NCBI GenBank assembly: GCA_019802505.1
Contig: JAFMOC010000002.1
Span: forward strand, 3,415,001-3,479,000
Source of the DNA: Corydoras sp. C115
Lineage: Eukaryota > Chordata > Actinopteri > Siluriformes > Callichthyidae
Direction of reading: 5' to 3'
DNA: 64,000 nucleotides
Below are positions 24,185 through 35,084 of the stretch, one piece after another. The notes under the pieces were generated by a model. That model was not told the origin of the DNA. It did not search any database and worked only from the letters and a program-made list of their open reading frames with translations. Position 1 is the first letter of the stretch; each line of letters begins with the position of its first letter. A program made the translations under genes and the position numbers.

Positions 24185-25547
24185 ATGTGATTTAGGGCTG
24201 CAACAACGAATCGATAAAATCGATAAAAATCGATTATCCAAAGTATCGATAATGAATTTCCATTATCGATTCGTTGGGTTGCACTATTTCCGCGTTACTC
24301 GTGATGTCGTAACCGTTTGCGTCACCTGCAGCGCTTCAATAACGCTGGAAACAAATAGCGGGTTGAACAGAACGAGGCGGAGTCTGCAAAACAAGTTATA
24401 AATCGTACAAATGAGACACAGCCAACGTTAAAAAAATCTCCGGTTTAAATTCAAACTGCGGGAGCTTCACCTGCCGGTTCCACCTCACCGAGGAACTGAT
24501 TCTCAAGCTCTGCGAACATGAACTGTGCTGCACGGAGATGATACATGATAACAGAGTATGTCCGTTATACGAATATGTCCGCAGTTCCCGGGACATGTCC
24601 GTATTTCACGTCCTTTCCCGGGTTTTTTTAAAGTGAGGAAATTGTCCTGGTTTTTAAATGACCTTCATTGGATCATTAAATGTCCCGGCACTGGGACACT
24701 GCGCACTGAGTCTGAGCTGCGTGTCAGTCCGCAAGCAACTCGCAAGTTTAAAGCGCAAGTCTGTTTACAAAAGCGACTTTTCACACGAGGTATTTTTTTT
24801 GTTCATTGGCTAATTTGTCAATTTATTTTTTTCAATAGCTGGTTGTTAATTAGTTCATTTGTTATTTTTTTTTTCCAATAGGCTACAGAACAGACAGTAT
24901 TTGGAATTAAGTGTACTGTAATAGTATGTTTAAATACAAACATACTATATATAATACTATACTATAGAATAATTTTACTGAACCCCCCCCCCCCCAAACA
25001 GCTTAATAAGTGTTTAAATATGCTTTTATAAATACTGTACATACAACTTGTACACAAAGGTGCTAATTAATGATCAAGGTACACATTATTTGATAAAATA
25101 TGAGTGAAGACACTGCACACTATGGGAGTGAGGTTAAATTAGTTGCATTTAAAGGAGAATTAAGTAACATATTAGAGTGACTCAAATTTGTGTAATTTAG
25201 TATTTTTTTTCACACTGTGCTACATATTGTCAGTGTGTATGTGAGATTTGTGTTTAATTGTCTTTGGGCTACTTGGATGCCTTAAACTCCTACTGTAAAT
25301 AAAACCAGACATTTATTGACCTGCTTAATAATTGTACAGTGTAGTTGGTTTTCTTCATAACTACTGACATGTAATGTTCTCGTTTGTAAGTCGCTTTGGA
25401 TAAAAGCGTCTTTTAAATGATTAAATGTAAATGCAAAGACATGGAAATTTTTTTTTAATATTTATCCGATTAATCGATTAATCGAAAAAATAATCGGCCG
25501 ATTAATCGATTATCAAAATAATCGTTAGTTGCAGCCCTAATGTGATT
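24185..25547. mobile_element. Complete non-autonomous hAT element
   Basis: The element is 24193-25539 (1,347 bp). Both ends are TAGGGCTGCAAC in inverted orientation, and it is flanked by exact 8-bp duplications ATGTGATT at 24185-24192 and 25540-25547, the hallmark of hAT insertion. Subterminal regions are full of ATCGAT/AATCGATTA motifs, probably transposase-binding sites. The interior has no transposase catalytic frame. A short stretch (SGLNRTRRSLQNKL, near 24358-24400) is shared with the second copy at 35975-36968, and the central parts of the two copies differ. Confidence 0.95.
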
Positions 25548-26327
25548 CAATCTATTACAAATAAAAAAAAAAAAGAAAAAAAAAAGACAGATGATGGTTA
25601 AATTTTTGCTGGTAACCGTTAGCTGAGAGTCAACACTGTAACCTCACTGCAATTCTACAATTTTTAAACTTGGAACATAAAAATTCTTTTCCTACCGCAA
25701 TGCAGTCTCAGGATAAAGAGTAAACTATATTTTTGTGAGATACTAAAAAAAGCAGTAAAAAAATGGTGTGGTTAAAAACGCTGCATACCTGGCAACCCGC
25801 CCACCAATATTAGGAAAGAGCGTATGTTCTGAACAGGAGCCAGACTAGTGCTGTATAAGAGGCAGTCGCGAATTGTGAGTGGGAGTGGGTGCTTGTGTGT
25901 AAAGAGGATACTTTTTCTAAATCTTTCTAGCGCTCGTGCTCGTATTCTCACTCTCTCTCTCACACACAATGTGGACAGCTTGTGCTGTGTAAAAAAAAAT
26001 AATAAAACAAATAAATAAATAAATAATAATAAAAGAATTGAAAAGTAGCTTCACTTCAGGAACGCTCATACAAATATACAGTACGTTGAAATAAATGTAA
26101 ATTTCCCAGTGAAACCCACAGACATAACATAACCAACCAGACTGATTAGCAAAAAAGTCCTAAAATGTTGGAATATCGGCTCCCTCTCCTCACTGCTATA
26201 TTTTCCTGTTTTCTTTCCATGCCGAAATCTCCTTAAATGACTGGAGGTTTGCATTAAACAGGAGAACTGCTACTAATGAAGCATTGTATTTTTATGAGTA
26301 AATACCCGAGTCATTTCCGAGTTTGGA
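25548..26327. other. Non-coding stretch
   Basis: Contains an A-rich block (about 25560-25590) and an AAAT-type microsatellite (about 25990-26035). No gene recognised. Confidence 0.5.
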
Positions 26328-27045
26328 TCACGAAGAATGATGAGTACTATCCCAAAAATACCATCCCTAGTGTGAAACATGGGGATGGAAGCATCATGCT
26401 TTGGGGGTGTTTTTTCTGCACATGGGACAGGACGACTGAACTGTATTAAGGAGAGGATGACCAGGGCCATGATTTTGGGGAACAACCGCCTTCCATCAGT
26501 TCCAGCATTGAAGATGGTCATGGCTGGGTCTTCCAACATGACAATGTACCAAAGCACACAGCCAGGATAACCAAGGAGTGGCTCCATAAGAAGCATATCA
26601 AGGTTCTGGAGCCTCCAGACCTAAACCCTATAGAAAACTTTGGAGGGATCTCAAACTCTGTGTTTCTCAATGACAGCCCCTGAAACCTGGCTGATATGGA
26701 GAATATCTGTATGGAGGAATGGGGCAAAATTTTTACTGTAGTGTGTGTAAAACTGGTGAAAAACTACAGGAAATGTTTGACCTTTGTAATTGCAAACAAA
26801 GACTACTGTACCAAATATTAACATTGATTTTCACAGGTGTTCAAATACTTATTTGCAGCAGTAAGACACAAATAAATTATAAGAACATTTCCTTCCAGAA
26901 CATTTCTGGATTTTTTTAGATTATGTCTCTCACAGTGGACATGCACCTAACATGAAAATATCAGACCCCTCTATGATTTCTAAGTGGGAGAACTTGCAAA
27001 GTTGCAGGATGTTCAAATACTTATATTCTTCCTATTTTTTCACCA
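26328..27045 (+). pseudogene. Tc1-like transposase C-terminal half and 3' end
   Basis: Plus-strand codons spread over shifted frames read [33 protein letters not shown] (second catalytic aspartate) and [10 protein letters not shown] (catalytic glutamate). The downstream GTTCAAATACTTATTTGCAG and a repeated GTTCAAATACTTATATTCTT resemble the 3' end of a Tc1 family. The DNA-binding half and the left end are absent. Confidence 0.85.
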
Positions 27046-27914
27046 GATATAGGGAAAAAAAATATAATTGTTTGTTAAATGGTACTAATACTTGGATTTC
27101 ATAATGTCGTACAGTATATTAACCTTTTGAGTTTTAGCCTATGCAATCAAAAAATCAATTAATCACGTTACTCCAGATCTTATCAGCTATAAAACTAAGA
27201 TGATGCTCTGGTGGCAACAGCTAAATGTTTCGACTTTAAAACAACAGCACTATTAATAATTGAATACTACTATAATTAGATGACCTTACCTAACATTATC
27301 AGCAGACAGAGTAAAGGCTACAATGGCCCTTTGAATCTCAAATTAGATTATAGATAATAATAGAAGTGAATATTCTGTTCTCTAAACCATTCCATGCTTA
27401 GTGCATTCAACCTGCCATGAGAGTAGAGTAGAAAGCATAACAAAGGAGTATTTAATTATCCTTTACTGCTAAAAACAAATCATCCACAATTATTTACTTA
27501 CATAAAAACAAGGGGTGGCAAGTAACTGGCATTACTGCAATAAGTGATTAATCCAAAACAGGATAATTGATGGATGGAAGGTGGAAATACAGATCATTAA
27601 TACAATTAAAAGGAAATTCCAGCTAAAAATGTATAACAAAGTTTTAAATATTCTGATACATGATTACAAGTACCATTACAGTTGTCTCACATGTGAATAA
27701 GTATATGGTACACAATTATGTCATATGCTATATTTTAATCACCTCAGTGGCACCACTGTAGTGAAAATAATCCAACAATCAGAACTGTATAGCTACCAAC
27801 ATCCTGTACACAGAGTCCTAGGAGCACAGATGATAAATTAAAGGATAATTACCACAAACTGTGAGGCAATAAAACAGATAATAATAATGTGTAATAGAGT
27901 ACACAACAAATAAA
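27046..27914. other. Non-coding stretch
   Basis: AT-rich; no gene or repeat recognised. Confidence 0.5.
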
Positions 27915-28065
27915 CAGTGTTTAAAAGCTTCGGTAGCACTGCTGTTTCTGATTTATTTGTAACAGCACTACACCTCACTGCTGCATTAGTATCATCCATC
28001 AGACCAGAGTAAAGTGGACAAAAAAGAAACAGAAAAAACGATGGACTACAGTCTGTAATTATAAA
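27915..28065. repeat. Palindromic repeat family, fragment
   Basis: AGCACTGCTGTTTCTGATTT, then CACTGCTGCATTAGTATC, then GATGGACTACAGTCTGTAAT matches the right half of the element at 28145-28625, so it is a partial second copy next to it. Confidence 0.6.
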
Positions 28066-28144
28066 ATTATATACATATATATATATGTATATATACATAT
28101 AAGTAAGGTACTACTACAAAAGTGAGATAGTAACTGTTATAGTA

Positions 28145-28625
28145 CCAGTCAAAAGATTGGACACACCTCCACTTTGCTCGACTTATTGTCCAGTTTATCA
28201 GTTCCATTTACCATAAAGATGGAATTTGTAGTTCTACAATTACAGACTGTTATCCATCAGTTTGAGCACTATAGTACATACTGGTGTTAGTCCCCTTTAC
28301 TCTGTTTTCTAATGGTCAGGACCCCAATAGCACCACAGAGCAGGTATTATTTGGTTGGTACATTATTCACTGAGGTGTTTAAATGAAATTACAGAAACAC
28401 TGCTGCAATAAAACTTCCCTCACTGCATCAGTGTCACTGCAGAACTTACAATAAACAATACACCACCTAAATTATATCTGTTCGGTGATGGTCCTGACTA
28501 ATAGAGAACAGAGAACCAACACAGTCTGTACTACAGTCTGTAATTAAAAACTACAGAGTATAGCTGTATGGTAAGTGGAGAAAATAAACAATGGAGCCAA
28601 TAAACAATTAGGTGTTGTGTCAACA
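28145..28625. repeat. Palindromic (foldback) repeat element
   Basis: The left arm (about 28186-28265: CAGTTTATCAGTTCCATTTA, ACCATAAAG, TAGTTCTACAATTACAGACT) is matched in imperfect inverse by the right arm (about 28525-28605: ACAGTCTGTAATTAAAAACT, TATGGTAAGTGGAG). The family is familiar from many teleost genomes as a short inverted-arm repeat and encodes no protein here. Related pieces are at 27915-28065, 61340-61530 and about 23310-23410. Confidence 0.7.
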
Positions 28626-28639
28626 ATTCTCATTGTTAC

Positions 28640-29059
28640 AGTACATGATGCTAAACTGAGTTTCACAGTATTTCCATTCACCAAAACACTCATTAAAATA
28701 CATAACTCATCATTTGAATATACTAATAATTAGCACCAACACATTTAATCTACACAGTCAGCATAACTCAAAATTATTCACTTTTAATAATAATGTATTG
28801 TGTAACAGTTTGCATGTGCATGTCCTTATCATTTTTCTTGTGGTTTAAAATTATATAAAAATAGAGCACAACTGTAAAGCAATTTCTTACACAGCTAAAA
28901 TATACCTAATTGGTAGGATATTACAAATGATACCCCAGTTTTTAATTAGCTAACAATTAATTTAATAATTATTATAATAAAAAATAATTTACTTTAATAA
29001 TCCTGCATTTTAAACTTTGTTTGCATTTCGTCTTGTGGTGATCACCAAAAATACCAATA

Positions 29060-29061
<2 letters not shown>
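28640..29061. other. AT-rich non-coding stretch
   Basis: No gene recognised. Confidence 0.5.

Positions 29062-29131
<70 letters not shown>
29062..29131. repeat. (AT)n microsatellite
   Basis: Uninterrupted AT dinucleotide array of about 70 bp. Confidence 0.95.
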
Positions 29132-29136
<5 letters not shown>

Positions 29137-29193
29137 ATGTTCTGCATGCCTTGTTTACATTGCAAGCTAAATTTCTGAAGTAAATTTACTTGA

Positions 29194-29288
29194 GATGGTT
29201 GGGCTACCTGGGCGGCACGGTGGCTTAGTGGTTAGCGCCCCTAATAGTGGATAAAGCGAAATATAATGGATGGATGGTTGGGCTACCT
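29194..29288 (+). mobile_element. Internally deleted 63-bp SINE with 16-bp target duplication
   Basis: Exact 16-bp repeats GATGGTTGGGCTACCT lie at 29194-29209 and 29273-29288. Between them (29210-29272) the first 27 bases of the SINE tRNA-like head (GGGCGGCACGGTGGCTTAGT...) are joined directly to the SINE 3' end (CCTAATAGTGGATAAAGCG). About 275 bases of the usual body are missing. The intact flanks show a genuine insertion, so the deletion either preceded insertion (short template or template jump) or occurred later without touching the ends. Confidence 0.9.
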
Positions 29289-32200
29289 AATGACAGAATA
29301 GATTGTTTACTATGATTGCACATTATTACATACAAGTCCTGTTGGACCAAATGGGATTTCAACTGGTAAATGAGCATTCCATAAATTCTTCACAGCCTGC
29401 TATTCGTCTCACATAGCCCCTCCCATTGTTGAAGCTTGTAATTTTCTTAACATTTGAGGTGGAGTCAACTTTACATTAACACTTATCTGCCAAAGGTTAA
29501 GAGTAGGAAAATAATGATTTTGGTGTGAACAGCCTCTCCCACCAGCCTAAGAATGAACTTTATTAGTAATAAAACTCATTCCTGTTTCTGACAAATCCTG
29601 TCTTGGATCCTTATTGTGTCCTGGCATGTGACTACAGGTTAAAAAAAAAGTAGAGCCAACACCTGCACTGCCTGGCCAAAAGCAAATATGAGCACCTAAA
29701 TAACCGGGTTTAACTTCCCTGATCGAACAGATATTTTCAAAGGCAGCAATGTATCGGAAATTCATGAACCACAGCGTCCTGAACATTTTGAAAGTTTTGA
29801 AACAGCGTTTACCGTACAGTTATAAAAAATGTTGAAACAATGCCACAATAAATGTACACCATAATCAAAGATAACTTGCTCCTATCTTTTAAGAATTACA
29901 CATTAAAATAATTTTAATCATTTTTCTAAAATATACTCTGCACATTAAGCAGTCCAGGTCAGATGGAGGCTATGAAACAGATCTGTCAAAGGTACACTAG
30001 GTTGTACGGTGACAGCTGGCAGCTGCTGAACAAGGTGTGTACCGGATCTGTTGAACACACTGGGTGTTTGTGATCTCTCTTTGCATTTGGCAGCACGCTT
30101 ATTGCTGGCAGCTGCCAACAGCAGTGACTCGAAGCACACAAGCTTATGTAACCTCTGACAGCAGCTCTGATTCAGTTAGTCTGCTGGCAGTGATGGAACT
30201 GGACCAGGCTGATAAGCTTTAACTGATAAGCTTACACTCATGATCACATGGCATTGTACTGTAAAAGGCACACGTGCAATTGCACTTATAGGATTACAGC
30301 ATGATTCTTTAAACTGTTGGTGATGCAGCATACACATTTTTAAACTTGCTTTAATACTTAATACTGTAGTGAACCCAGTTCCAATATTTTATTAGCCTCT
30401 GTCCTAGACAGGCAGAAGAGGAGCAAACATTACACACAGGATAGGCAGGAAAAAACATTGGACACAACAATGGTCAAAACGGCCCTTCTAACCCAGGATG
30501 GGTTAGAAGGATGGACCAGTGGCCAGCTCTAGGACAACTCCTGCTGGTTTCAGACTTCTTCCATTTACTGATGATGGAGACCACTGTGTTCATTTGAACT
30601 TTTAATGAATCAGGAATTTTCCTGTACCCTACAACATCTGGCTTCTCACTCTGCTCACAAGCTCCACACAACTGGACAAATTTTCATTCAAAACCATCCC
30701 TAAAGCTAAAGATCTCTGCACCTAGATGAGACATATTTACCTTATGGCTTCATATTATTAATGCATAAACCAGATGTGTTGCTTCACAGTTTGTGTTAGT
30801 CATCTTCTAAACATTTATAAGTGATAACATGCCCTCAGGATGCTGGTGGTATTTTTGGATAGTAGACTAATATCTTTCAACAATATCTTTATAGTGCAAC
30901 ACACTATAAAGCAACAAGACACGAGAGGGCATGCATTATTATGAATAAATCATTGGAAATAATATATTTCCATAATATATTTATGGAAAGCAAAATCATT
31001 AAGAAACTGTTCTTCTGCAATGTAATCTATTCCAGTTTGCAATGTGAACACTGATCACTGCGTAACAGGATTTCGGTTTCTTTAATGATAAAAAGAATTG
31101 TCATCTGGTAGCCATATTACAGAAATATTCATTGGGAATCAGGTCACTGTTTATATCAATAGTATTGACTGTTTATATTAATCTGTACTTTATTATTTAA
31201 ATTGATGTATTATATATAATGCATTGTTACAAATGTGAAGTGGTCAGAGGGGTGCATTAATGTTAATGATGTCATGGGTAAACAAACGGCTCTTGCAAAC
31301 AGATTTAATGAACGGTACTACATATGTTCTATAATTACTAATACATCATACCACATCAGGGGTAATATCAAAGTACATAGAAAACCAGATAAACTCCAGG
31401 CTGAAACTTTAAAACAAAAAAAATCTACATGGTGTAGCTAATGAGTAAACGTACACACTGGTCACACTTCAAATGTACCTGCGCTCCACTAAATAAAACT
31501 TAAGCGTCTTTCCAAGATTGTTTATTGTGTTCACAAGATGTCACGTTCAGTCCATGATGCATTAAGAGGATGATCAATTCAAATTATTGCAAGAATATTT
31601 ATGTAGGAAAACTTTAAAAAATCAAGTGCAAAAAAATTGCAGATTTTGCCAAATGTTTGTTTAATAATTTTGGGCAAATGTAAAGGTAAAGGCTCTTTTA
31701 CACTTCAACCTAAAGTTACGAACATAAAACTGCAACAGATTAAAGAACTGGAAGGCCCTATGAATTAAAAGAAAAGTAAGTTTAGAGCTGCAGCTTGGTG
31801 CTTTAAAGATAAGCAATATAACCTTCAATTTAACTCGAACTAGAAAAACATGCATGTAATGTTCTCCCATTCCTTACAGGGAGATACTTACAGGGGGAAG
31901 CTGCATGACACAGACATTTTAAAGTTTAATATAGTTCTGCACAGATATAATCACCACCACTCTGTCTTGTTCTGAGGGATTGCATGGCATTCAGGTTTGA
32001 GATGTTGTTGCTTTCAAATATTGCAATTTCAGGATAATATGGGCCTCAGAAGCTTGTTAAAAATGAGTTTAAGGAGATTATTTGCTTTATTATCTGCACC
32101 TGTTAGCAACACATATGGATGGCAAAACCTCACAAACATTTCAGCAATTAAACTTTAGGTTTACCTTGCGCCCAAATGTTGTTTAAAAAATTTCACATAG

Positions 32201-32589
32201 AAGAAAACTTAGAGCTGAAATGTAAAACTGTCTGTCTTTGACTGTGAACATTGTGTACTTTTTCTGTGCATGCCCAGACACATTTATTGAGGCTGGTCAG
32301 GCTTGTATAAATAAGGAAGAATCGGGGGGGGGGGTGCATGTGGTGAAAATGTAAATGATTAATATAATAAAATGCTTCTTTTAATGTATACTTTTATCCA
32401 AATGCAAAACTTGAAACTGTAATATACCATTGATATGCTTAATGAACAAAAATATTCCAGGACCCACATACTGCCCATATAAGAGCTTTTAAGACAACCC
32501 TTTAAATCTGCCCTCAAAGCTATAACAATTTCCACTCTTCATGTGGGGCTTTCTACAAGATAGGGATGTGACTTGGACTTTTTGTTTAT
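29289..32589. other. Non-coding stretch
   Basis: About 3.3 kb without a recognised gene. CACTGCCTGGCCAAAAGC near 29668 resembles the tip of a fish Tc1 family, but no partner end was found. At about 30530-30650, CTGGTTTCAGACTTCTTCCA and neighbours look like a decayed dispersed repeat. A short G run is at about 32325-32334. Confidence 0.45.
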
Positions 32590-32790
32590 TTATATTTAAT
32601 TATAATTTTGTAGATGCCTTCATCTTAAGCAACTAACAAGTATCCCAACGTGATGGTTGGGTTTAAAATAGTGTCAGCCATGAAACAGCACCCTTTGCCC
32701 AAGAGCCCACACTCAGTAGTGCACTCAAAAGTTGAACCTCTAGATTTCAGATTATAGCCCCAAACCCTAACCACGGAGATACCATACCCT
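32590..32790. repeat. Interspersed repeat fragment, copy 2
   Basis: Shares GTATCCCAACGTGATGGTTG and GTCAGCCATGAAACAGCACC with 20516-20645. It continues into CCCTAACCACGGAGATACCA, which recalls the 'taaccactgagctacc' end of that repeat in other fishes. Confidence 0.6.
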
Positions 32791-32867
32791 ACATGTAGAA
32801 GTTCATTTATGAGGACAGCCCACTGCTGGAGAAGAGAACCTTGCTTCCAATTCCTGTCCTAGTTCTG

Positions 32868-33080
32868 TTTAAAGATATTGAATGGGGTTGAGGTCAGGGC
32901 TCTATGTGGATCAGTCAAAATCACACCAAACTTGCCCAACCATGCCTTTATGGCATTTACTGTTGTGCTCTGGGCCACAAATATGCTCGAAAAGAGAACA
33001 GCCTTTCTTAAACTGTTTGCACTAAATTGGAAACATCAATTGTCGAAAACGCATGGCAAGGTGCAAAATTTACATACCTG
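32868..33080 (-). pseudogene. Tc1-like transposase fragment (antisense)
   Basis: GGGGTTGAGGTCAGGGCTCT followed by AACCATGCCTTTATGGCATT and a degraded 'tgtgcactggggcacag' segment is the reverse complement of a Tc1 transposase region covering the last catalytic motif. It is heavily decayed and has no open frame. It is related to the pieces at 3985, 46845, 48515, 52720, 59998 and 63092. Confidence 0.65.
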
Positions 33081-33236
33081 TGGGAATAGGTTTGATTTTA
33101 TTGTTTACTGCCACTTTGGTACACAACAGGCCATATATATGACATACTATTGTTTGTGTCTGCAGTTTAGGTTTTTTTGTATTGTATTTTTTTGCATGTG
33201 TAACATACATTGGTTATTTCATTATATACTATATTT

Positions 33237-33398
33237 TATGAAAACTGTCCAGCGATAGGTTGGCGCCCTGTCCTGGGTGTATCTGCCCGGCGCCCGAGAC
33301 GCTCTCCCCTGGATGAGCATGGGGAACCCCACCGCGACCCTAATAGAGAATAAAGCGGAAGATAATGAATGAATGAATGAATTAATTATATGAAAACT
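33237..33398 (+). mobile_element. 5'-truncated SINE with 10-bp target duplication
   Basis: The body (33247-33388) starts at CCAGCGATAGG and runs to AAGCGGAAGATAATGAATGA with a GAAT tail. Direct repeats TATGAAAACT lie at 33237-33246 and 33389-33398. The 5' truncation point is the same as in the copy at 1516-1644. Confidence 0.9.
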
Positions 33399-33454
33399 TC
33401 ACCTGCAACATATTTAGAAAGAACTGTCTTAATATTAATGTGTGCCACTTTGCT

Positions 33455-33700
33455 TTCACTCCTCTGTCCATTTCATTCCAAATTTCATTCCCAGCTTGAT
33501 GGGTTTAAGGTCTGGAGACTGTGATGCCACTCCATGTTTCCACCACTGTATTCTTTTTTTCCTGAGGTTGTTCCGGTAGAGCTTAGACTTGGGTTCTGGG
33601 TCTGGGTTATTATCTTGTAGGATTAAGCCCTGACCAACTAGACGCATAGCAGAAGTTTGCATGGTTCTGCAGAATGCTGTGGTAGCCATTTTGGTTCAGG
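33455..33700 (-). pseudogene. Tc1-like transposase fragment D
   Basis: The minus strand reads MATTAFCRTMQTSAMRLVGQ, GLILQDNNPDPEPKSKLYRN and ASQSPDLKPIKLGMK. This corresponds to the QQDNDPKHTSKL and SPDLNPIEL motifs of Tc1 transposases. The catalytic glutamate of NPIE is replaced by lysine (KPIK), so this copy is dead. It lies immediately left of Tc1 remnant E, in the opposite direction. Confidence 0.8.
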
Positions 33701-33707
33701 GTATCAT

Positions 33708-34755
33708 ACATATAAGTGAGTAAACCCCTAAGAGACTGCACCCCAAAATGTCCAAATTGAGCACTGCTTGTCATTTTCCTTCCAAAGTGTCATGTGACTA
33801 GTTTTATGTTACTAGCTCTCAGGTGTGTTCAGTTTTGTAACACACCTTTGACATGCTCTCATACCGGTCACTGAAAGTTTCAGCATGGCACCTCATGGCA
33901 AAGAACTCTTAGGATCTGAGGATCTTAAAAGAAGAATTGTTGTGCTACATGAAGATAGCCAAGGCTACAAGAAGCGTGCCAACACCCTGAAACTGAGCTG
34001 CAGCAAAGTGACCAAGATCAGCCTGCATTTTAAATGAGCAGGGTCCACTCAGAACAGACCTCACATTGGTTGTCCAAAGAAGCTGAGTGCACATACTCAG
34101 CGGCATATCCAAATGCTCTCTTTTAAAGATAAGTGCAAAGAGTACAAAGATAAGTGTATCATGCCTACAATCAAGCATGGTGGTAGGAATGCCATGGTCT
34201 GGGGCTGCACAAGTACAGCAGGTGTTGGGGAGTTCCATTTCATTGATGAACTCAAGTATGTACTGTGAAACACTGAAGCAGAACAAGATCCTCTCCCTCC
34301 GGAAACTGGGTAGCAGGGCAGTGTTCCAGCATGATAATGATCCCAAACACACCTAAGACAACCACTGCTTTTTTATTAAGACCTAACCAAATAAAACATC
34401 TTTGGGGCATCCTCAAGCTGAAAGTGGAGGAGCGTAAAGTCTCAAATATCTGCCAGCTCCGTGACATCGTCATGGAGGAGTGGAAAAGCATTCCTTTGGC
34501 AACCTGTGAAGCTCTGGTAAACTCCATGCCCAAGAGAGTTAAAGCAGTTCTTGAAAATAATGGTGGACACTTTAGGAACCTTCACTAAGGGGAGTACTCA
34601 CTTTTGTTGCCGGATGTTTAGACATTAATGGCTGTATATTGAGTTATTAGTTATACAAGCTGCACACAGACTTTTCACACACACATACATATATACATAT
34701 ACACTTATGATTCTGGTAAATCTATTTGAATTTCTGCAGAAATATGTATGAGGCT
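33708..34755 (+). mobile_element. Tc1-like element remnant E
   Basis: Near the left end AGTGAGTAAACCCCTAAGAG, and near the transposase stop AGTACTCACTTTTGTTGCC, are the inner copies of this family's terminal repeats. The outer left repeat is lost. The right part continues through TTAGACATTAATGGCTGTAT to about 34755. It encloses the transposase pseudogene 33885-34588. Confidence 0.85.
33885..34588 (+). pseudogene. Tc1-like transposase of remnant E, internally deleted
   Basis: Starts MAPHGKELLGSEDLKRRIVV at 33885, then LHEDSQGYKKRANTLKLSCS (helix-turn-helix region) and CPKKLSAHTQRHIQ. A large deletion removes the first aspartate region. It resumes IKHGGRNAMVWGC, VFQHDNDPKHT (second aspartate), a stop and a small deletion that removes the SPDLNP codons, then NQIKHLWGILKLKVEERKVS. 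It ends VLENNGGHFRNLH at 34588. Several frame changes are present. The spared N- and C-termini allow a firm family call. Confidence 0.9.
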
Positions 34756-35084
34756 AAGAAAACTCTATTCATCCTAAAAAAATAGGATGGACTATGGGGA
34801 AGATGTATAGCTGTTACGCAATTAAGCAGAAAGAATAAACAGTTAGTTGTCACACCAGATGAGAGCACGAGGACTCAGAAACTTCCTCTTACAAGTTCAC
34901 TGTGTCATACTGAAAATCTGTATTGAGGTTCCAACTGACTGCAAAACATGTAAGCAATATGCAAATAACACAGCATTTAAAAACCTGGCAAATGAATGTA
35001 GTAAAGTAATAATCATCATTTTACCTCTTTTCTTTTACAGATATTGATTGGATCTTTATTTTAATTAAATATTTAAATCTTATG
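34756..35084. other. Short non-coding stretch
   Basis: No gene or recognised repeat. Confidence 0.5.

Noticed and set aside
29668..29720. Possible Tc1 terminal repeat CACTGCCTGGCCAAAAGC
   Set aside because: Only one end is visible, with no transposase or partner end within reach.
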